64,000 nt of DNA from NCBI RefSeq assembly GCF_910594985.1, contig NZ_CAJVCE010000012.1, positions 177,418 to 241,417 of the forward strand. Reading direction: 5' to 3'. Numbering within the stretch: the first letter of the stretch is position 1; each line of letters starts with the position of its first letter. Shown piece by piece: positions 27,201 through 35,902 of the stretch. The position numbers were made by a program, and so were the translations under genes. The DNA is from Paenibacillus allorhizosphaerae. Its GTDB lineage: Bacteria > Bacillota > Bacilli > Paenibacillales > NBRC-103111. The notes under the pieces are model-generated. The model was not told the DNA's origin, searched no databases, and saw nothing but the letters and a program-made list of their open reading frames with translations.

Positions 27201-27899
27201 ACGAACATGCCAGTTCGCGAAAGCCTCGCGAACACCGACCTGGTATTTCTCGAACGGCAGCTCTTGTTCCCGGTGCTTATCTACCATGTTGACGATCAAA
27301 TAAAGCGGTTTGCCCCATTCCGTCATTTTTTTCGTAAAGGACAAATTGATTTCCGATTGAACATGGTTATAATCCATGACGTAAAATACGACATCGGCCA
27401 AATGCAGCGCCGATTCCGTCGCAAGCTGATGCGCATCGTCCGTCGAATCGATTCCCGGCGTATCCAAAAGCGCAGCGGCCTCGCCAAGAAATGGAATCGG
27501 ATAACGGATTTCCACCGTTTCAATTGATTCCCCGTTGCGGCAGTGCTCGGCCAGCTCCTCCAGCGGCACCTGCTCCACCTTCGCTTCCGAGTACTGTCCT
27601 TCGCCAAGCCGATGAACGACCTGCGCACCCGCTTTCCCATTCACGATGCTGACGATATTTGCGCTTGTCGGAATCGGACTGGACGGCAGCAGCGGATGGC
27701 CGCACAGCCGGTTAATCAGACTTGATTTTCCTGCGGAGAAATGCCCGCAAAACGCAATCGAGAGCCGTCCGCTCTCCGCCTTCGTCAGCAGTTGCCGAAG
27801 CTTCCTCCCATTTTCCGCGTCACCGGCCTGCTCAACTTGAACGAGCAGCGCCTGCACCGCTTCGACGGTTTGTTCCCCCATTGCCATTACGCTCTTCAT
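24234..27899 (-). CDS. dynA: DynA-like bacterial dynamin with two GTPase units
   Basis: A 1221-residue fusion of two dynamin-like halves, as in B. subtilis DynA (YpbR, about 1190 residues). Half one has P-loop GHFSAGKSSLIN (about 52-63), DTPGIDST and NMVDK. Half two has P-loop GAFSAGKSSFANAL (about 636), DTPGADSIN and NAADL. Each is followed by a helical stalk. DynA tethers and fuses membranes and helps cells resist membrane damage by phage and antibiotics. The linker between the halves (about residues 493-606) is very rich in Ala, Arg and Pro, with matching high GC. The start at 27899 follows GGGAGAAGG; the longer upstream frame would begin inside the neighbouring gene's terminator. A terminator follows, and it is probably a single-gene unit. 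Confidence 0.92.
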   Translation of the reverse strand: MKSVMAMGEQTVEAVQALLVQVEQAGDAENGRKLRQLLTKAESGRLSIAFCGHFSAGKSSLINRLCGHPLLPSSPIPTSANIVSIVNGKAGAQVVHRLGEGQYSEAKVEQVPLEELAEHCRNGESIETVEIRYPIPFLGEAAALLDTPGIDSTDDAHQLATESALHLADVVFYVMDYNHVQSEINLSFTKKMTEWGKPLYLIVNMVDKHREQELPFEKYQVGVREAFANWHVRPDGILYTSVRVPDHPASEWHKLDWLLGRLIELREPLVRLSLEKSARALAAAHAAKMAEANEPAKEALRAKLAADEGTEAAQEAYLQVSAELARLAALPQELDQAVRKSVASVLDNANVTPAVTRDLAHVYLESRRPGFKVGWFGSAAKTATEVEQRLAAFHKDFASQVETQLARHVQQAVKAGLEGQGLPQAAVTEAADSIRGEISPTWLAAQVNEAAVFGNEYTLNYSKQIAAEAKSLYRKEAFAALDSLLASLDAALAPRRDALRRELAALEARLGSLRELERLAQAEAAYGTALQAQLPAAVAPALPAPEAAPAAAAAGTPAPAAHDLREALARIAPGTASADDGAPALAAGDHRRRLRSSAARLTAAAEELAGVAALQTIRRSLREKAQRLEHNRFTVALFGAFSAGKSSFANALIGERVLPVSPNPTTAAINKIMPPEPEAGWPHGTAKVKMKSRERLESDVLYSLEVLGAAAGTLEQAVDAISQLKAEHVPGKGKPHYAFLKAVEKGWDAMSPSLGQELKVSAEEFGDYAADETRSCFVELIELYYANPLTDQGVVLVDTPGADSINARHTGVAFDYIKNADAILFVTYYNHAFSHADKQFLLQLGRVKDSFELDKMFFIVNAADLAASEEELAGVVGHLESNLLQHGIRNPRIYPLSSYYALEGKISHDRQTMAQSGILPFERQFVRFTFEELPRMAIDAGLSDIRRAAGVLRHWMEGAKADADERSRQSRELSEKLASAKTDLAAFEPEADLRELAKEIQELLYYVKQRTAYRFGDLFNLAFNPSVFREDTRDTKMVLVSAWEDLRRMISFDLTQEVLATTLRVENKINKLAERAARQLADAIRDRIPSFEDAGFEPFKLRTPELEGSLPAEDIGAKWLSGFFKNAKQFFEGDGKQKLRTELEARLNEPMTRFAEEQAAALGAAYADQLRDAYRMVTERMTLALEEHAEGLIDALEMKIDLSELAQKHDRLLRFIENNEA

Positions 27900-27943
27900 C
27901 CTTCTCCCTACCCCTGACTGCTCTATATGAAAAATATAAAAAG

Positions 27944-27965
27944 AAAAAACCGAATCGCTTCGGTT
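27944..27965 (-). terminator. Rho-independent terminator after the 90-residue gene
   Basis: AACCGAA (27948-27954) pairs with TTCGGTT (27959-27965), followed on the minus strand by a T-rich run. It starts directly at the stop codon of the small gene and separates it from dynA. Confidence 0.8.
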
Positions 27966-27966
27966 T

Positions 27967-28239
27967 TTAGTGTACCATACTTTCCGCTTCCGGGATAAAA
28001 ATTTCGAATACGTCGCGATGCTGCAAAATCGTAATATCACGGTCGCGCACTTTCATCACGACGACTTCAGGACGCTGCTTCATGCGGTTCAAATAGTTTT
28101 CCGGCACGCTTCCGGATTCCGAAACGGTAATGCCTTCCACTTGTTTCTCTTCGTTTTCCTGCAGCGGCGTTTCCAGCACTTTCTCGTAGATGTCCGAGAA
28201 CACTTCAAAGTCGTTTGTATATACCGATATGCATTTCAT
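27967..28239 (-). CDS. Hypothetical 90-residue protein
   Basis: I do not recognise this family. It reads MKCISVYTNDFEVFSDIYEK and ends FIPEAESMVH, a small soluble mixed alpha/beta protein with no cysteine pair or membrane segment. AAAGGATT precedes the ATG. It is 21 bases after nth and ends at a terminator, so it is the last gene of an nth operon. Confidence 0.75.
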   Translation of the reverse strand: MKCISVYTNDFEVFSDIYEKVLETPLQENEEKQVEGITVSESGSVPENYLNRMKQRPEVVVMKVRDRDITILQHRDVFEIFIPEAESMVH

Positions 28240-28260
28240 TATGGTTCAATCCTTTCTTTT

Positions 28261-28965
28261 TTACAACTTGGCTTCTTTTTCCTTCTGTTTAGGTTGCCTG
28301 CTCGGGGACGTTTTCATACGTTTTTTTCCCTCGCGACAGTGCTCGACCAGCGGGCAAATTTCGCATTGCGGATTTTGCGCCTTGCAATGGTACCGTCCGA
28401 AAAAAATGAGACGATGATGCGTTTGTGTCCATTCTTCCCGGGGAACCCGTTTCATCAGCTTTTTCTCGACTTCAAGCACCGAATCTTTCTCACCGGCAAA
28501 ACCTAACCGCTTGGACACACGCTCCACGTGCGTATCTACCGCAATGGCTGGAACGCCAAAAGCATTGGAAACGACGACGTTCGCCGTCTTCCGGCCTACG
28601 CCCGGCAGCTCGACAAGCTTCTCATGCTCCCGGGGAACATCCCCGTTATATTTGTCAAGCAGCATGGCGCACAGCGCCTGAATATGTTTGGCTTTGTTGC
28701 GGTACAGTCCGATTCGACGTATATCCTGCTCCAGTTCTTCGAGAGGAACAGCCAAGTAGTCCTCCGGCCGTTTATACTTTTGGAAGAGCGTGGCGGTAAC
28801 TTTGTTCACTGTTTCATCCGTGCATTGCGCGGACAAGAGCACGGCAATCGTCAATTCGAACGGATTCGAATGATGGAGCTCGCAGTGGGCGTCAGGGAAC
28901 ATGGCTGCGATCGTATCGAGTATGTATCTTGCTTCCTTCTGATTCAACGTCCCTGCCCCTTTCAT
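28261..28965 (-). CDS. nth: Nth, endonuclease III (DNA glycosylase/AP lyase)
   Basis: Removes oxidised pyrimidines from DNA and cuts the backbone in base excision repair. The helix-hairpin-helix reads LPGVGRKTANVV with the catalytic lysine, followed by AVDTHVERVSKRL with the catalytic aspartate. A [4Fe-4S] cluster is formed by the C-terminal cysteines with C-x6-C-x2-C-x5-C spacing (CKAQNPQCEICPLVEHC). A TTG at 28947 with AAAGGGG upstream would give an N-terminus (MNQKEARYIL) closer to the B. subtilis protein and may be the true start. The basic tail after the cluster is about 20 residues longer than needed. Confidence 0.95.
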   Translation of the reverse strand: MKGAGTLNQKEARYILDTIAAMFPDAHCELHHSNPFELTIAVLLSAQCTDETVNKVTATLFQKYKRPEDYLAVPLEELEQDIRRIGLYRNKAKHIQALCAMLLDKYNGDVPREHEKLVELPGVGRKTANVVVSNAFGVPAIAVDTHVERVSKRLGFAGEKDSVLEVEKKLMKRVPREEWTQTHHRLIFFGRYHCKAQNPQCEICPLVEHCREGKKRMKTSPSRQPKQKEKEAKL

Positions 28966-29038
28966 TCCCTTTCTACCAGTTTACCGAATCGAAAGAGTCG
29001 AATCAATCTCTGTACTGGGGAAAATAAGAACTTTTTAC

Positions 29039-29081
29039 GAAAAAAAACCGCCCATGCAGCAGATTGCCTACTACATAGACG
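29039..29081 (-). terminator. Rho-independent terminator of the SLH protein gene
   Basis: On the minus strand a nine-pair stem with two G-U pairs (CCGTCTATG with CATGGGCGG) is followed by seven T. It is about 35 bases after the stop and separates the envelope genes from nth. Confidence 0.8.
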
Positions 29082-29116
29082 GGAGAAGTCCTACAAAAGT
29101 TACATTAATTAATAGA

Positions 29117-31849
29117 TTATTTCTTTTCGATCTCGATAATTTTGTCATCCAGCACATAAATCGTCACTTCTTCGTTCTCTACGAACGCACTCGCTGCGAC
29201 GGATTGGGTCCCTTTGTGCAAATACGCTTTGGCGAAGAAGTTATACGTTGTTTTGTCGTTGTTTGAGGTTGGCTTCAAATAAAGCTGATTCAGCACCGTA
29301 TCATAGGAAGAAATGGTGCGCTTGGACGGCGTAGCGACTTGAATAATCGTTTTGTCATTCGCGTCTTTAATAATTTCCACGCGGTCGTCCGGTTTGATCG
29401 AGCTCAGCGCCGACGAAATCGATCCGTTCAATTTAACGGTATACTGTTGACCGACGGGCAGTACCTGGACGCCGCCCTGGAAGTCCTGAATTGTCAGCGT
29501 ACCGAGCGATACATCCATCGAAGTAACTTTCCCGCGAACCGTATTGAGCAGTACAAGCTGATCCAGCTTCGTTCCGTTGAACGTTGCCTTCACATATTCG
29601 TCAAGCCCAATATCTTCGAAACTGTGAGAGGCTTTTCCGGGATTGACGATTTTGTCGTTGTTCTCGATGACAAAAGTCAAAAGCGTCCCGTTCTCGTCTT
29701 TTACGCTAAGCTGGCGGGTACTGACGTTCGTAACCAGCGTTTTGTAAACGCCGACCTTCTTGACCGCGATCGAGCTGATGTATTCCTGCGCACCGCTGCT
29801 GATGCCAAGGGCAACCGTATCCCCGACTTTCAGGTCGGACATCGTTGCGCCCGTTTTGTCCAACGTTTCGACCGGCGTGGTCGATCCGCCCTTAAACGAA
29901 AGGTTTTGGCCGCTGGCGCTGCGGATCGTGATTTCTCCCATTTGCGCATTGAGCTGCGCTACGGTTCCTTCGATCTTCGTCGTATTTGCGATTTGCACGA
30001 TTTTGTCTTTGGAAATCTTCAAATCAACCTTCGTATTTTTAACGAAAAGCGTTTGGAAGCTGCTCATCGGAATCGTGCTGTCTCCATAGCGGATAATCGT
30101 TTTGTCTTCAAGCTTGAACGCCGCTACGCTGCCGTTGTCCGTAGTAATCGTAAGCACTTTCGAATCGTTATCGTAACTCAAAATGGAAGCAAACGTATAT
30201 TGCTTTACCGAACGGTTAGTGACGGTCGTATTGATCACCTTATTATTCAACAGGTCGAGCTTTAACTCGTCGCCGACTTCCAGATCGTACAAGCTGGCGC
30301 TGCTCATTCCCTCGATCGTTACAAGCGCGTTGGTGGCGATATAGTATGCCTCCAGCGCGGTGCCGCCGCTTCTGGTGATCGTCATGATTTGTTTGTCATC
30401 GCTCAAGCTGATCAGCTTACCTTGCACCGTTTCGCCGAAATCCGCCTGTTTCGTAATTTTTATTGCTGTAAGTACATTTGCTTTTACGTCATAGGTGACG
30501 GTATCGCCTACGCGCAGCTTGGTTAAATCAACAAACGTGCCGTTCGCTTGAGTAACCGCAACTCCGTTTTTCGTGGAATACGTTTCGTTTTGTCCGCTTT
30601 TTTCTAGGAACGTGATCTGGTTTTGATCCTTGTCGATGCTAAGGACGGTTCCTTCCGCCGTTTTGCTGACGGGAGCCTGTTTCACGACAATTTGCGTAAT
30701 TTTCGGATCTTTGAGCAGCGTAACACGTTGAAGCGCGATGATGCTGCCTGGCGCAATTGAACCGATGCTCAAGCCGCGTCCATCTTTATCCGTTACCGTA
30801 ACGTTCTGGGCGATTTCGAATAATTTCTTTTGATTGCCTTGCTGAATCGATACGATCATTTGGTCCAAATAAATTTCGTTCAGCGTGCCTTCGTTCGTTT
30901 CCAGTTGCTGCTGATCGTTCGTTAATTCGATATACAGCGCGTTGCCCGAATTTTGTACAACATAAATTTCGTTCGTCAGCTTGATGGAAGACAGCGGAAT
31001 TCGCGTATCGTCCTTGGCATTATAGACGACGGTATCCGATGTTATCGAATAATCCTTCGTTTCGCCCTGCGCATTCAGAACGCTGATCTTCCGGTCTGTT
31101 TGTCCCATCAGGTAGCCGGTCATGACGCGGTCGGAGCGCGTCGTCAGATGCTTGTCCGCGCGGCTGAGGAAGGTGGCCATCTGCGCCCGCGTGACTTTTC
31201 CTTTCGGCTGAAACGTGTTGCCGTCCATGCCCTGCACAATTTGAAGCTGTACTGCGGCATTTACATATCCATTCGCCCACGAAGACATCTCGGTGGCATC
31301 ATTGAACGTCGAGCCTTGGGTTGCCTGCTGATTCGCCGAATTTTGCTTGCCGATCGCGCGGATGACAAGCTTTGCTACCCATTCGCGTGACGCTTCGCGC
31401 GAGCCCCATGCGGTTTTCGAAGCGCTGTCGGCCATTTCTTCCTGTCTGTCGATCAAGCCGCGCTCGAATGCATACGCAACGTAAGGTTTAAAAAACGTAT
31501 CCACGCTGACGGGCAGTACCGTATCCGCCTTGCTCTTCAGCGCTTCGGATTCAAGCCCCATCATGCGCAGCGCCATGACGATGACTTCCTGCTGCGACAC
31601 GGTGTTTTCCGGTCGATATTCTTGCTTTTCGTATCCTTGGATAATCCCGAGGGAAGCCAGCTTCGTAATATGTTTGATGGCCCAGTGCGTGGCGCTTACG
31701 TCGGCAAAACTGAGCACAAGTCCGCCAATGGCACTCGTGGAAGTATTCGTCACGGGGTCCGCCGCATAGGCCGGACTGCTCATTAGCATGGACAGGGCGA
31801 GCGCGGCCGCGGCCATTTTTCGCATCTGTTTTTGTTTGTTCCTTTTCAT
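29117..31849 (-). CDS. Secreted S-layer-homology (SLH) domain protein
   Basis: A 910-residue exported protein. A signal peptide ends SSPAYA near residue 29. SLH modules follow: FADVSATHWAIKHITKLASL (about 48-100), a diverged second around 110-170, and FNDATEMSSWANGYVNAAVQ (about 182-235). SLH domains bind pyruvylated secondary wall polymer and attach proteins to the cell surface. The remaining ~670 residues are a chain of beta-rich units of roughly 70-90 residues each with a recurring pattern such as LKVGDTVxYD or LEVGDELKLD, probably stacked beta-barrels. The ATG has GAGAGGAG upstream. It is the third gene of an envelope cluster with the amidase and GerMN lipoprotein. Its function beyond surface anchoring is unknown. 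Confidence 0.9.
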   Translation of the reverse strand: MKRNKQKQMRKMAAAALALSMLMSSPAYAADPVTNTSTSAIGGLVLSFADVSATHWAIKHITKLASLGIIQGYEKQEYRPENTVSQQEVIVMALRMMGLESEALKSKADTVLPVSVDTFFKPYVAYAFERGLIDRQEEMADSASKTAWGSREASREWVAKLVIRAIGKQNSANQQATQGSTFNDATEMSSWANGYVNAAVQLQIVQGMDGNTFQPKGKVTRAQMATFLSRADKHLTTRSDRVMTGYLMGQTDRKISVLNAQGETKDYSITSDTVVYNAKDDTRIPLSSIKLTNEIYVVQNSGNALYIELTNDQQQLETNEGTLNEIYLDQMIVSIQQGNQKKLFEIAQNVTVTDKDGRGLSIGSIAPGSIIALQRVTLLKDPKITQIVVKQAPVSKTAEGTVLSIDKDQNQITFLEKSGQNETYSTKNGVAVTQANGTFVDLTKLRVGDTVTYDVKANVLTAIKITKQADFGETVQGKLISLSDDKQIMTITRSGGTALEAYYIATNALVTIEGMSSASLYDLEVGDELKLDLLNNKVINTTVTNRSVKQYTFASILSYDNDSKVLTITTDNGSVAAFKLEDKTIIRYGDSTIPMSSFQTLFVKNTKVDLKISKDKIVQIANTTKIEGTVAQLNAQMGEITIRSASGQNLSFKGGSTTPVETLDKTGATMSDLKVGDTVALGISSGAQEYISSIAVKKVGVYKTLVTNVSTRQLSVKDENGTLLTFVIENNDKIVNPGKASHSFEDIGLDEYVKATFNGTKLDQLVLLNTVRGKVTSMDVSLGTLTIQDFQGGVQVLPVGQQYTVKLNGSISSALSSIKPDDRVEIIKDANDKTIIQVATPSKRTISSYDTVLNQLYLKPTSNNDKTTYNFFAKAYLHKGTQSVAASAFVENEEVTIYVLDDKIIEIEKK

Positions 31850-31893
31850 GAATAAACTCCTCTCGGTCTATCGGTGTTCAATTCGTCATGATG

Positions 31894-32481
31894 TTATTTC
31901 TGGCCTCGCTTGAATGGGTGCGGAAGATCCATATGCCCCATCAAGCTCTCCACTTTCTTCCCGTCGAGCAAAACGTCGAACGTTTGAACTTCGCTAAATT
32001 GGAACAGCGTGTTTTGCAGCGCGCGCAGCAGCATCTCCTCCCCGCCGGAGCCGAGTCTTGATTCCGGTGACATCGATAAATCGATCGTCAACGCGCCGTT
32101 TTTGAATACAACGGACTTAAAGGTGAAGCCTTTAAATAAAGGAACGGCTTTCGGGTCGCTGCTGACCGTAAGCGCTTTGAGCGCGGCTGCGTACTTGTCC
32201 TGGTCCTGTTTATACGTTATCGATACTTCTTTCTCAACAAGATTCTCCAGCTTGTCATCAGAGAAATAAGCTTTCATTTTCAACTGCTTTTCCTGAGGCT
32301 GTACCGGCGTTTGCGGCGTCTGGGGCGAGGTACCCTGCGTATTGCCGCTCCCGCTCCCTTGCGAAGATGTGGCAGGAGGTATTGCTCCTGTTCCCTGCGG
32401 CGCAGGCTTTTGCCCGCAGCCCGATACCAGCAGGGCGACGACGGCTGCTGCTGCCATTCCTTTATGCCATTTCTGTAGCAT
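31894..32481 (-). CDS. GerMN-domain lipoprotein
   Basis: A 195-residue lipoprotein. The lipobox LLVSGC (cysteine about residue 22) directs lipid attachment, followed by a flexible Gly/Ser/Thr/Pro/Gln linker to about residue 65. The C-terminal 120 residues match the GerMN domain (KMKAYFSDDKLENLVEKEVS, with ALKALTVSSDP and the LFQFSEVQTFDVLLDGKKVE end). In B. subtilis GerM this domain takes part in sporulation and germination at the envelope. It lies 13 bases after the amidase gene and 44 before the SLH gene. Confidence 0.87.
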   Translation of the reverse strand: MLQKWHKGMAAAAVVALLVSGCGQKPAPQGTGAIPPATSSQGSGSGNTQGTSPQTPQTPVQPQEKQLKMKAYFSDDKLENLVEKEVSITYKQDQDKYAAALKALTVSSDPKAVPLFKGFTFKSVVFKNGALTIDLSMSPESRLGSGGEEMLLRALQNTLFQFSEVQTFDVLLDGKKVESLMGHMDLPHPFKRGQK

Positions 32482-32494
32482 CGTTACCCACTCC

Positions 32495-34168
32495 TTAGTC
32501 GATATTCAGTTGCTTCTTGATCGCTGCGACGATGGATGCGGCAACTTGGTTCTGGAACGATTCCGAATACATCTGCGCTTCATCCGATCGATTCGATAAA
32601 AAACCGATTTCAAGCAATACGGAAGGCATGGTCGTATTCCTTATGACATGGAAGCTTTCTTTCTTCACCTTTCGATCCGGGAAACCTGTTCCTTCCAACA
32701 AATACTTGTGCATCAGGTTCGCGAATTCCTGACTTTGCGGTGTGTAATAATACGTTTCCGTCCCGGACACGTTTTCTTTGGTAGCGGAATTGCCGTGAAT
32801 CGAGACGAACAGGTCGGCCTCGATCTCATTTGCTTTCCCCGCGCGATCCGACAACTCAATGAACGTATCGTTTGATCGCGTCATGACGACTTCGATCTTG
32901 GACTCCTTTTGAAGCAGTGCGGCCACTTTCGTAGCGAGCGGGAGCACAAAATCTTTCTCGTTTCGCTTCGTTACCGAAATCGCGCCCGTGTCCGTGCCGC
33001 CGTGCCCCGGATCGATCACGACTCTGTATTTTGACTTCACTTGTCCGGTTTGACCGATCTTCACGGAAAACTCACCGGTTGGCTGCACATCCGTCATCAA
33101 AAACTCATATTTTTTCGGTAAATCTATTACTATTCTAACGATAGATGGCTCATTTGAAAATAGCGAATAACGAATTTGCGAGACTTGCTCGTTTTTTTCA
33201 GCCACAATTCCTTCCTTGTTCGGACCGACTTTTGCCGCGAGCGACTCGTCAAGCTTGGCCTTCGGCACGTCGATGACGATCCGGTACGGTTCCGCCAGTT
33301 GAAAAGCTTTCGGTTTCAATGTCTTGTCCGTCGTTTTTATCGTGACCGTATCCCCTTGAAGCAAAATGGCTTGTACGAGCGATTCACCCGGGTTTACGGT
33401 TTTGTCACCGCCGGTGGCAGGGGGCGTCATCGTATTCGGCTTTCCGGACGTCCCTGCGTTCTCCGTTTTATTGTCCGTTGGGCTATCTCCCGCTTTCACG
33501 GTCGTTCCGGGGTCTGTCGAAAATGCCGGTTGATCCTTGGAGGCGTCTTTGGACGGATCTTTGGGTTGATCTTTTGACGGATCTTTTGATGGATCTTTGG
33601 TTTGTCCCGCTGCCAAATCTTTCGATGGATCGTTCACGTTGTCCTTTTGCCCGGACGTCTCGCCTGCGTTGGCACTGCCGGGCTTGCCGTCCTGCGCGGA
33701 GCCGTTCGCTGCATTATTGCCTTGTGCGGTCGAATCCTGCTTGGGTTTATATAAAAACACCGAACGCGTCGCTTCCTCCCAAGTCACATCTACGCCAAGC
33801 TGTTCGCTGACAAAACGGAGCGGCAGCATCGTATTACCTTCGATAATCGCGGGAGCCGTTTCCAACAAGTACTGCTTGTCGTTAACGACTGCGTTTTTCT
33901 TGTCGATGAACAGCTGGATGCTCGTTTGTTCCTTGTTAATCGTTACTTTGCGCTCTTTGCCCTCCCATGCCACCTTGGAGCCGATCGATTCGGCGATGAT
34001 GCGCACCGGCACGATGGTATTGCCCCCCACGATCTGCGGCGAAACCTCGGCAACGAGCGGCTTACCGTCCATAAAGAGCTGAACGGACGGCATAGCGGCA
34101 TTGGCAAGGGTCGGCAGCAAGAGGATCGACATCAGCAGCATGATGAACCAAGCTGTAATCATCTTCAT
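32495..34168 (-). CDS. N-acetylmuramoyl-L-alanine amidase with copper-amine-oxidase-like stalk and AMIN domain
   Basis: Cuts the bond between MurNAc and the peptide stem of peptidoglycan. Its parts in order are: a signal peptide ending LPTLANA; a copper amine oxidase N-terminal (stalk) domain with two copies of the VPVRIIAESIG / LPLRFVSEQLG motif (about 30-140); a hydrophilic linker with repeats of DPSKD/QPKD (about 175-215); an AMIN domain (about 260-370); and an Amidase_3 domain (about 380-555). The zinc ligands are visible in VIDPGHGGTD, the Glu of KRNEKDF, and SIHGN; the catalytic glutamate is in LLEIGFLSN. The start at the third in-frame codon (34168) has GAGGTG upstream. First gene of the envelope cluster. 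Confidence 0.94.
   Translation of the reverse strand: MKMITAWFIMLLMSILLLPTLANAAMPSVQLFMDGKPLVAEVSPQIVGGNTIVPVRIIAESIGSKVAWEGKERKVTINKEQTSIQLFIDKKNAVVNDKQYLLETAPAIIEGNTMLPLRFVSEQLGVDVTWEEATRSVFLYKPKQDSTAQGNNAANGSAQDGKPGSANAGETSGQKDNVNDPSKDLAAGQTKDPSKDPSKDQPKDPSKDASKDQPAFSTDPGTTVKAGDSPTDNKTENAGTSGKPNTMTPPATGGDKTVNPGESLVQAILLQGDTVTIKTTDKTLKPKAFQLAEPYRIVIDVPKAKLDESLAAKVGPNKEGIVAEKNEQVSQIRYSLFSNEPSIVRIVIDLPKKYEFLMTDVQPTGEFSVKIGQTGQVKSKYRVVIDPGHGGTDTGAISVTKRNEKDFVLPLATKVAALLQKESKIEVVMTRSNDTFIELSDRAGKANEIEADLFVSIHGNSATKENVSGTETYYYTPQSQEFANLMHKYLLEGTGFPDRKVKKESFHVIRNTTMPSVLLEIGFLSNRSDEAQMYSESFQNQVAASIVAAIKKQLNID
33530..33625 (-). repeat. Short in-frame repeats in the amidase linker
   Basis: Near-identical units of about 12-15 bases (variants of GGATCTTTTGA on the plus strand) encode repeated DPSKD and DQPKD. 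Copy number in such runs often varies between strains. Confidence 0.7.
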
Positions 34169-34361
34169 TTTCTGCACCTCGTTATGTATGTTTTTGAAGA
34201 TTTATGTGGAACGCCGGAGCACCATCGTACTCCATGCCGTATTAAGGAACACACTGGCGAAATATACCATTATCTTAGACTTAATTCTACCAAAAAAGTT
34301 GCACTTTCTGCTAGTTTCTGATGAATTAAATAGATTACATGCGAATGAGCCAGAAAAACGG

Positions 34362-34391
34362 AAAAATCCGGCGGTTTTTGCACCGCCGGAT
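34362..34391 (-). terminator. Rho-independent terminator of the FtsH-like gene
   Basis: A perfect 10-base stem (ATCCGGCGGT at 34366-34375 with ACCGCCGGAT at 34382-34391) is followed on the minus strand by a T run. It separates the protease gene from the amidase cluster; the rest of 34178-34361 is AT-rich promoter-type DNA. Confidence 0.9.
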
Positions 34392-34405
34392 CTCAATTTG
34401 CTTAA

Positions 34406-35902
34406 TTAAATGGTAACGGTTCTCGATTGCTCGAGCAATTGTCTGAATTGCTCGCCTGATAATACTTCCTCATGGATCAAAATCCCAAGCGACTGTTCGA
34501 ACACTTCCCTATGCTGCTCAAGCATCGAACGCGTGGCTTGCGTCAACTCTTCAAGAATCGATGCATTCTCCTTCATCAATTCCTCTTTGGTCACCATGTC
34601 GCGGTCGATAATGCCGAGCTTGGTAAGCCCGGAATCCATCATCGTTCGCACCATGTTCAGCGCCTGCTCGAAATCGTTGCGCGAGCCTGTGCTGCGCCCG
34701 CCGTAAAACATCTCTTCGGCAACGGCACCGCCAAGGGCGATCATAATTTGATGCTCGATTTGTTCCTTCGTGTACAAATATTGATCCTGCTGCGGGTTAT
34801 GCCGCACGAAACCGAGTGCCTTGCCCCGTGGGCTAAGCGATACCTGTGAAACGGAACCCGGGCGTACAAGCTCCGCCGCTATCGCATGTCCGAGCTCATG
34901 TAGGGCTACGCGCTCCCGCTCCTCCTTCGTCGATTCACGGTCTGTCTTCTCGCCCAGCATCACTTTATCTACCGCAAGCGACAGATGCCGCTGCTGGATG
35001 TTCTCCGACTCATCGCGCATTGCATAAATCGCCGCTTCGTTCATGACGCTCTCAAGCTGCGCCCCGGAAAAATGAAACGTTTCCTGCGCAATCGACTCGA
35101 GATTGGCTTCCGGAGCAAGCGGTTTGTTTTTCGCATGGATGTTAAGAATGTGCACGCGGCCCTTTTTGTCCGGCAAATCAACTTCGATATGCCGGTCGAA
35201 GCGTCCAGGGCGAAGCAGTGCGGGATCGAGCATCTCCTTCCGGTTCGTAGCGGCCATAATGAGAACTCGCGGCGTTTCGGTCGTATGAATTCCGTCCATC
35301 TCCGTCAGCAGCTGATTGAGCGTCTGATCGTACTCGCGATGCTGGCCGCCGTCTCTTTTACCGCCGATGACGTCGATTTCATCAATAAAAACGATCGCGC
35401 TATTCTTGTTTTCCTTCACGGCTTGTGCTCTCGCTGCTTTAAATAAGTCGCGAATCCGGCTGGCGCCGACGCCTACGTACATTTCGACAAATTCGCTGCC
35501 GGACGCCGCCATAAAGATCGAGTTCGTGTAATGCGCCGCGGCTTTCGCCATCAGCGTTTTCCCCGTTCCCGGAGGCCCGGTGAGCAATATGCCTTTGAGC
35601 GGGCGTATCCCGAGCCGCTGTATATCCTCGTAGCGAATCAGGAAATCGAGCGCTTCCTGAAGCTCCCGCTTCGCGCGGTCTTGACCGCCGATCTCGTCAA
35701 ATGTCAAATAGCTCGGCGCCCTGCTGCGCGATTTATGGTCGGAACCGACGCTCATACCGTTTCGGGCGCGCGTCATAAACAAAAATGTACCTAAAATAAC
35801 GGTCATAAATAATACCGGAATAATGTTTACGCCAATAAACAATAGAAAAGCAATGAGAACCGGCACGGCGCCGATCATTATTTCTTTTCCGTACTTACTC
35901 AT
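34406..35902 (-). CDS. FtsH-like membrane AAA+ zinc metalloprotease
   Basis: A 498-residue protein, shorter than true FtsH (about 640). Two hydrophobic segments (about residues 10-45) lie close together with almost no extracytoplasmic domain between them, unlike FtsH. The AAA+ module has Walker A GPPGTGKT (near 105), Walker B IVFIDEID, and the second region of homology in LLRPGRFDRHIEVD. The protease domain has the zinc motif HELGHA (near 340) and a third ligand region in GGRSTGSRNDFEQALN. ATG 35902 follows a GGGGGTG site and overlaps the upstream gene's stop by eight bases. This suggests a paralogue that degrades particular membrane or cytoplasmic proteins; the substrate is not known. Confidence 0.88.
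   Translation of the reverse strand: MSKYGKEIMIGAVPVLIAFLLFIGVNIIPVLFMTVILGTFLFMTRARNGMSVGSDHKSRSRAPSYLTFDEIGGQDRAKRELQEALDFLIRYEDIQRLGIRPLKGILLTGPPGTGKTLMAKAAAHYTNSIFMAASGSEFVEMYVGVGASRIRDLFKAARAQAVKENKNSAIVFIDEIDVIGGKRDGGQHREYDQTLNQLLTEMDGIHTTETPRVLIMAATNRKEMLDPALLRPGRFDRHIEVDLPDKKGRVHILNIHAKNKPLAPEANLESIAQETFHFSGAQLESVMNEAAIYAMRDESENIQQRHLSLAVDKVMLGEKTDRESTKEERERVALHELGHAIAAELVRPGSVSQVSLSPRGKALGFVRHNPQQDQYLYTKEQIEHQIMIALGGAVAEEMFYGGRSTGSRNDFEQALNMVRTMMDSGLTKLGIIDRDMVTKEELMKENASILEELTQATRSMLEQHREVFEQSLGILIHEEVLSGEQFRQLLEQSRTVTI

Noticed and set aside
29339..30265. Plus-strand open frame (308 codons) opposite the SLH protein
   Set aside because: Antisense shadow of a clear secreted protein gene; no ribosome site or family resemblance.
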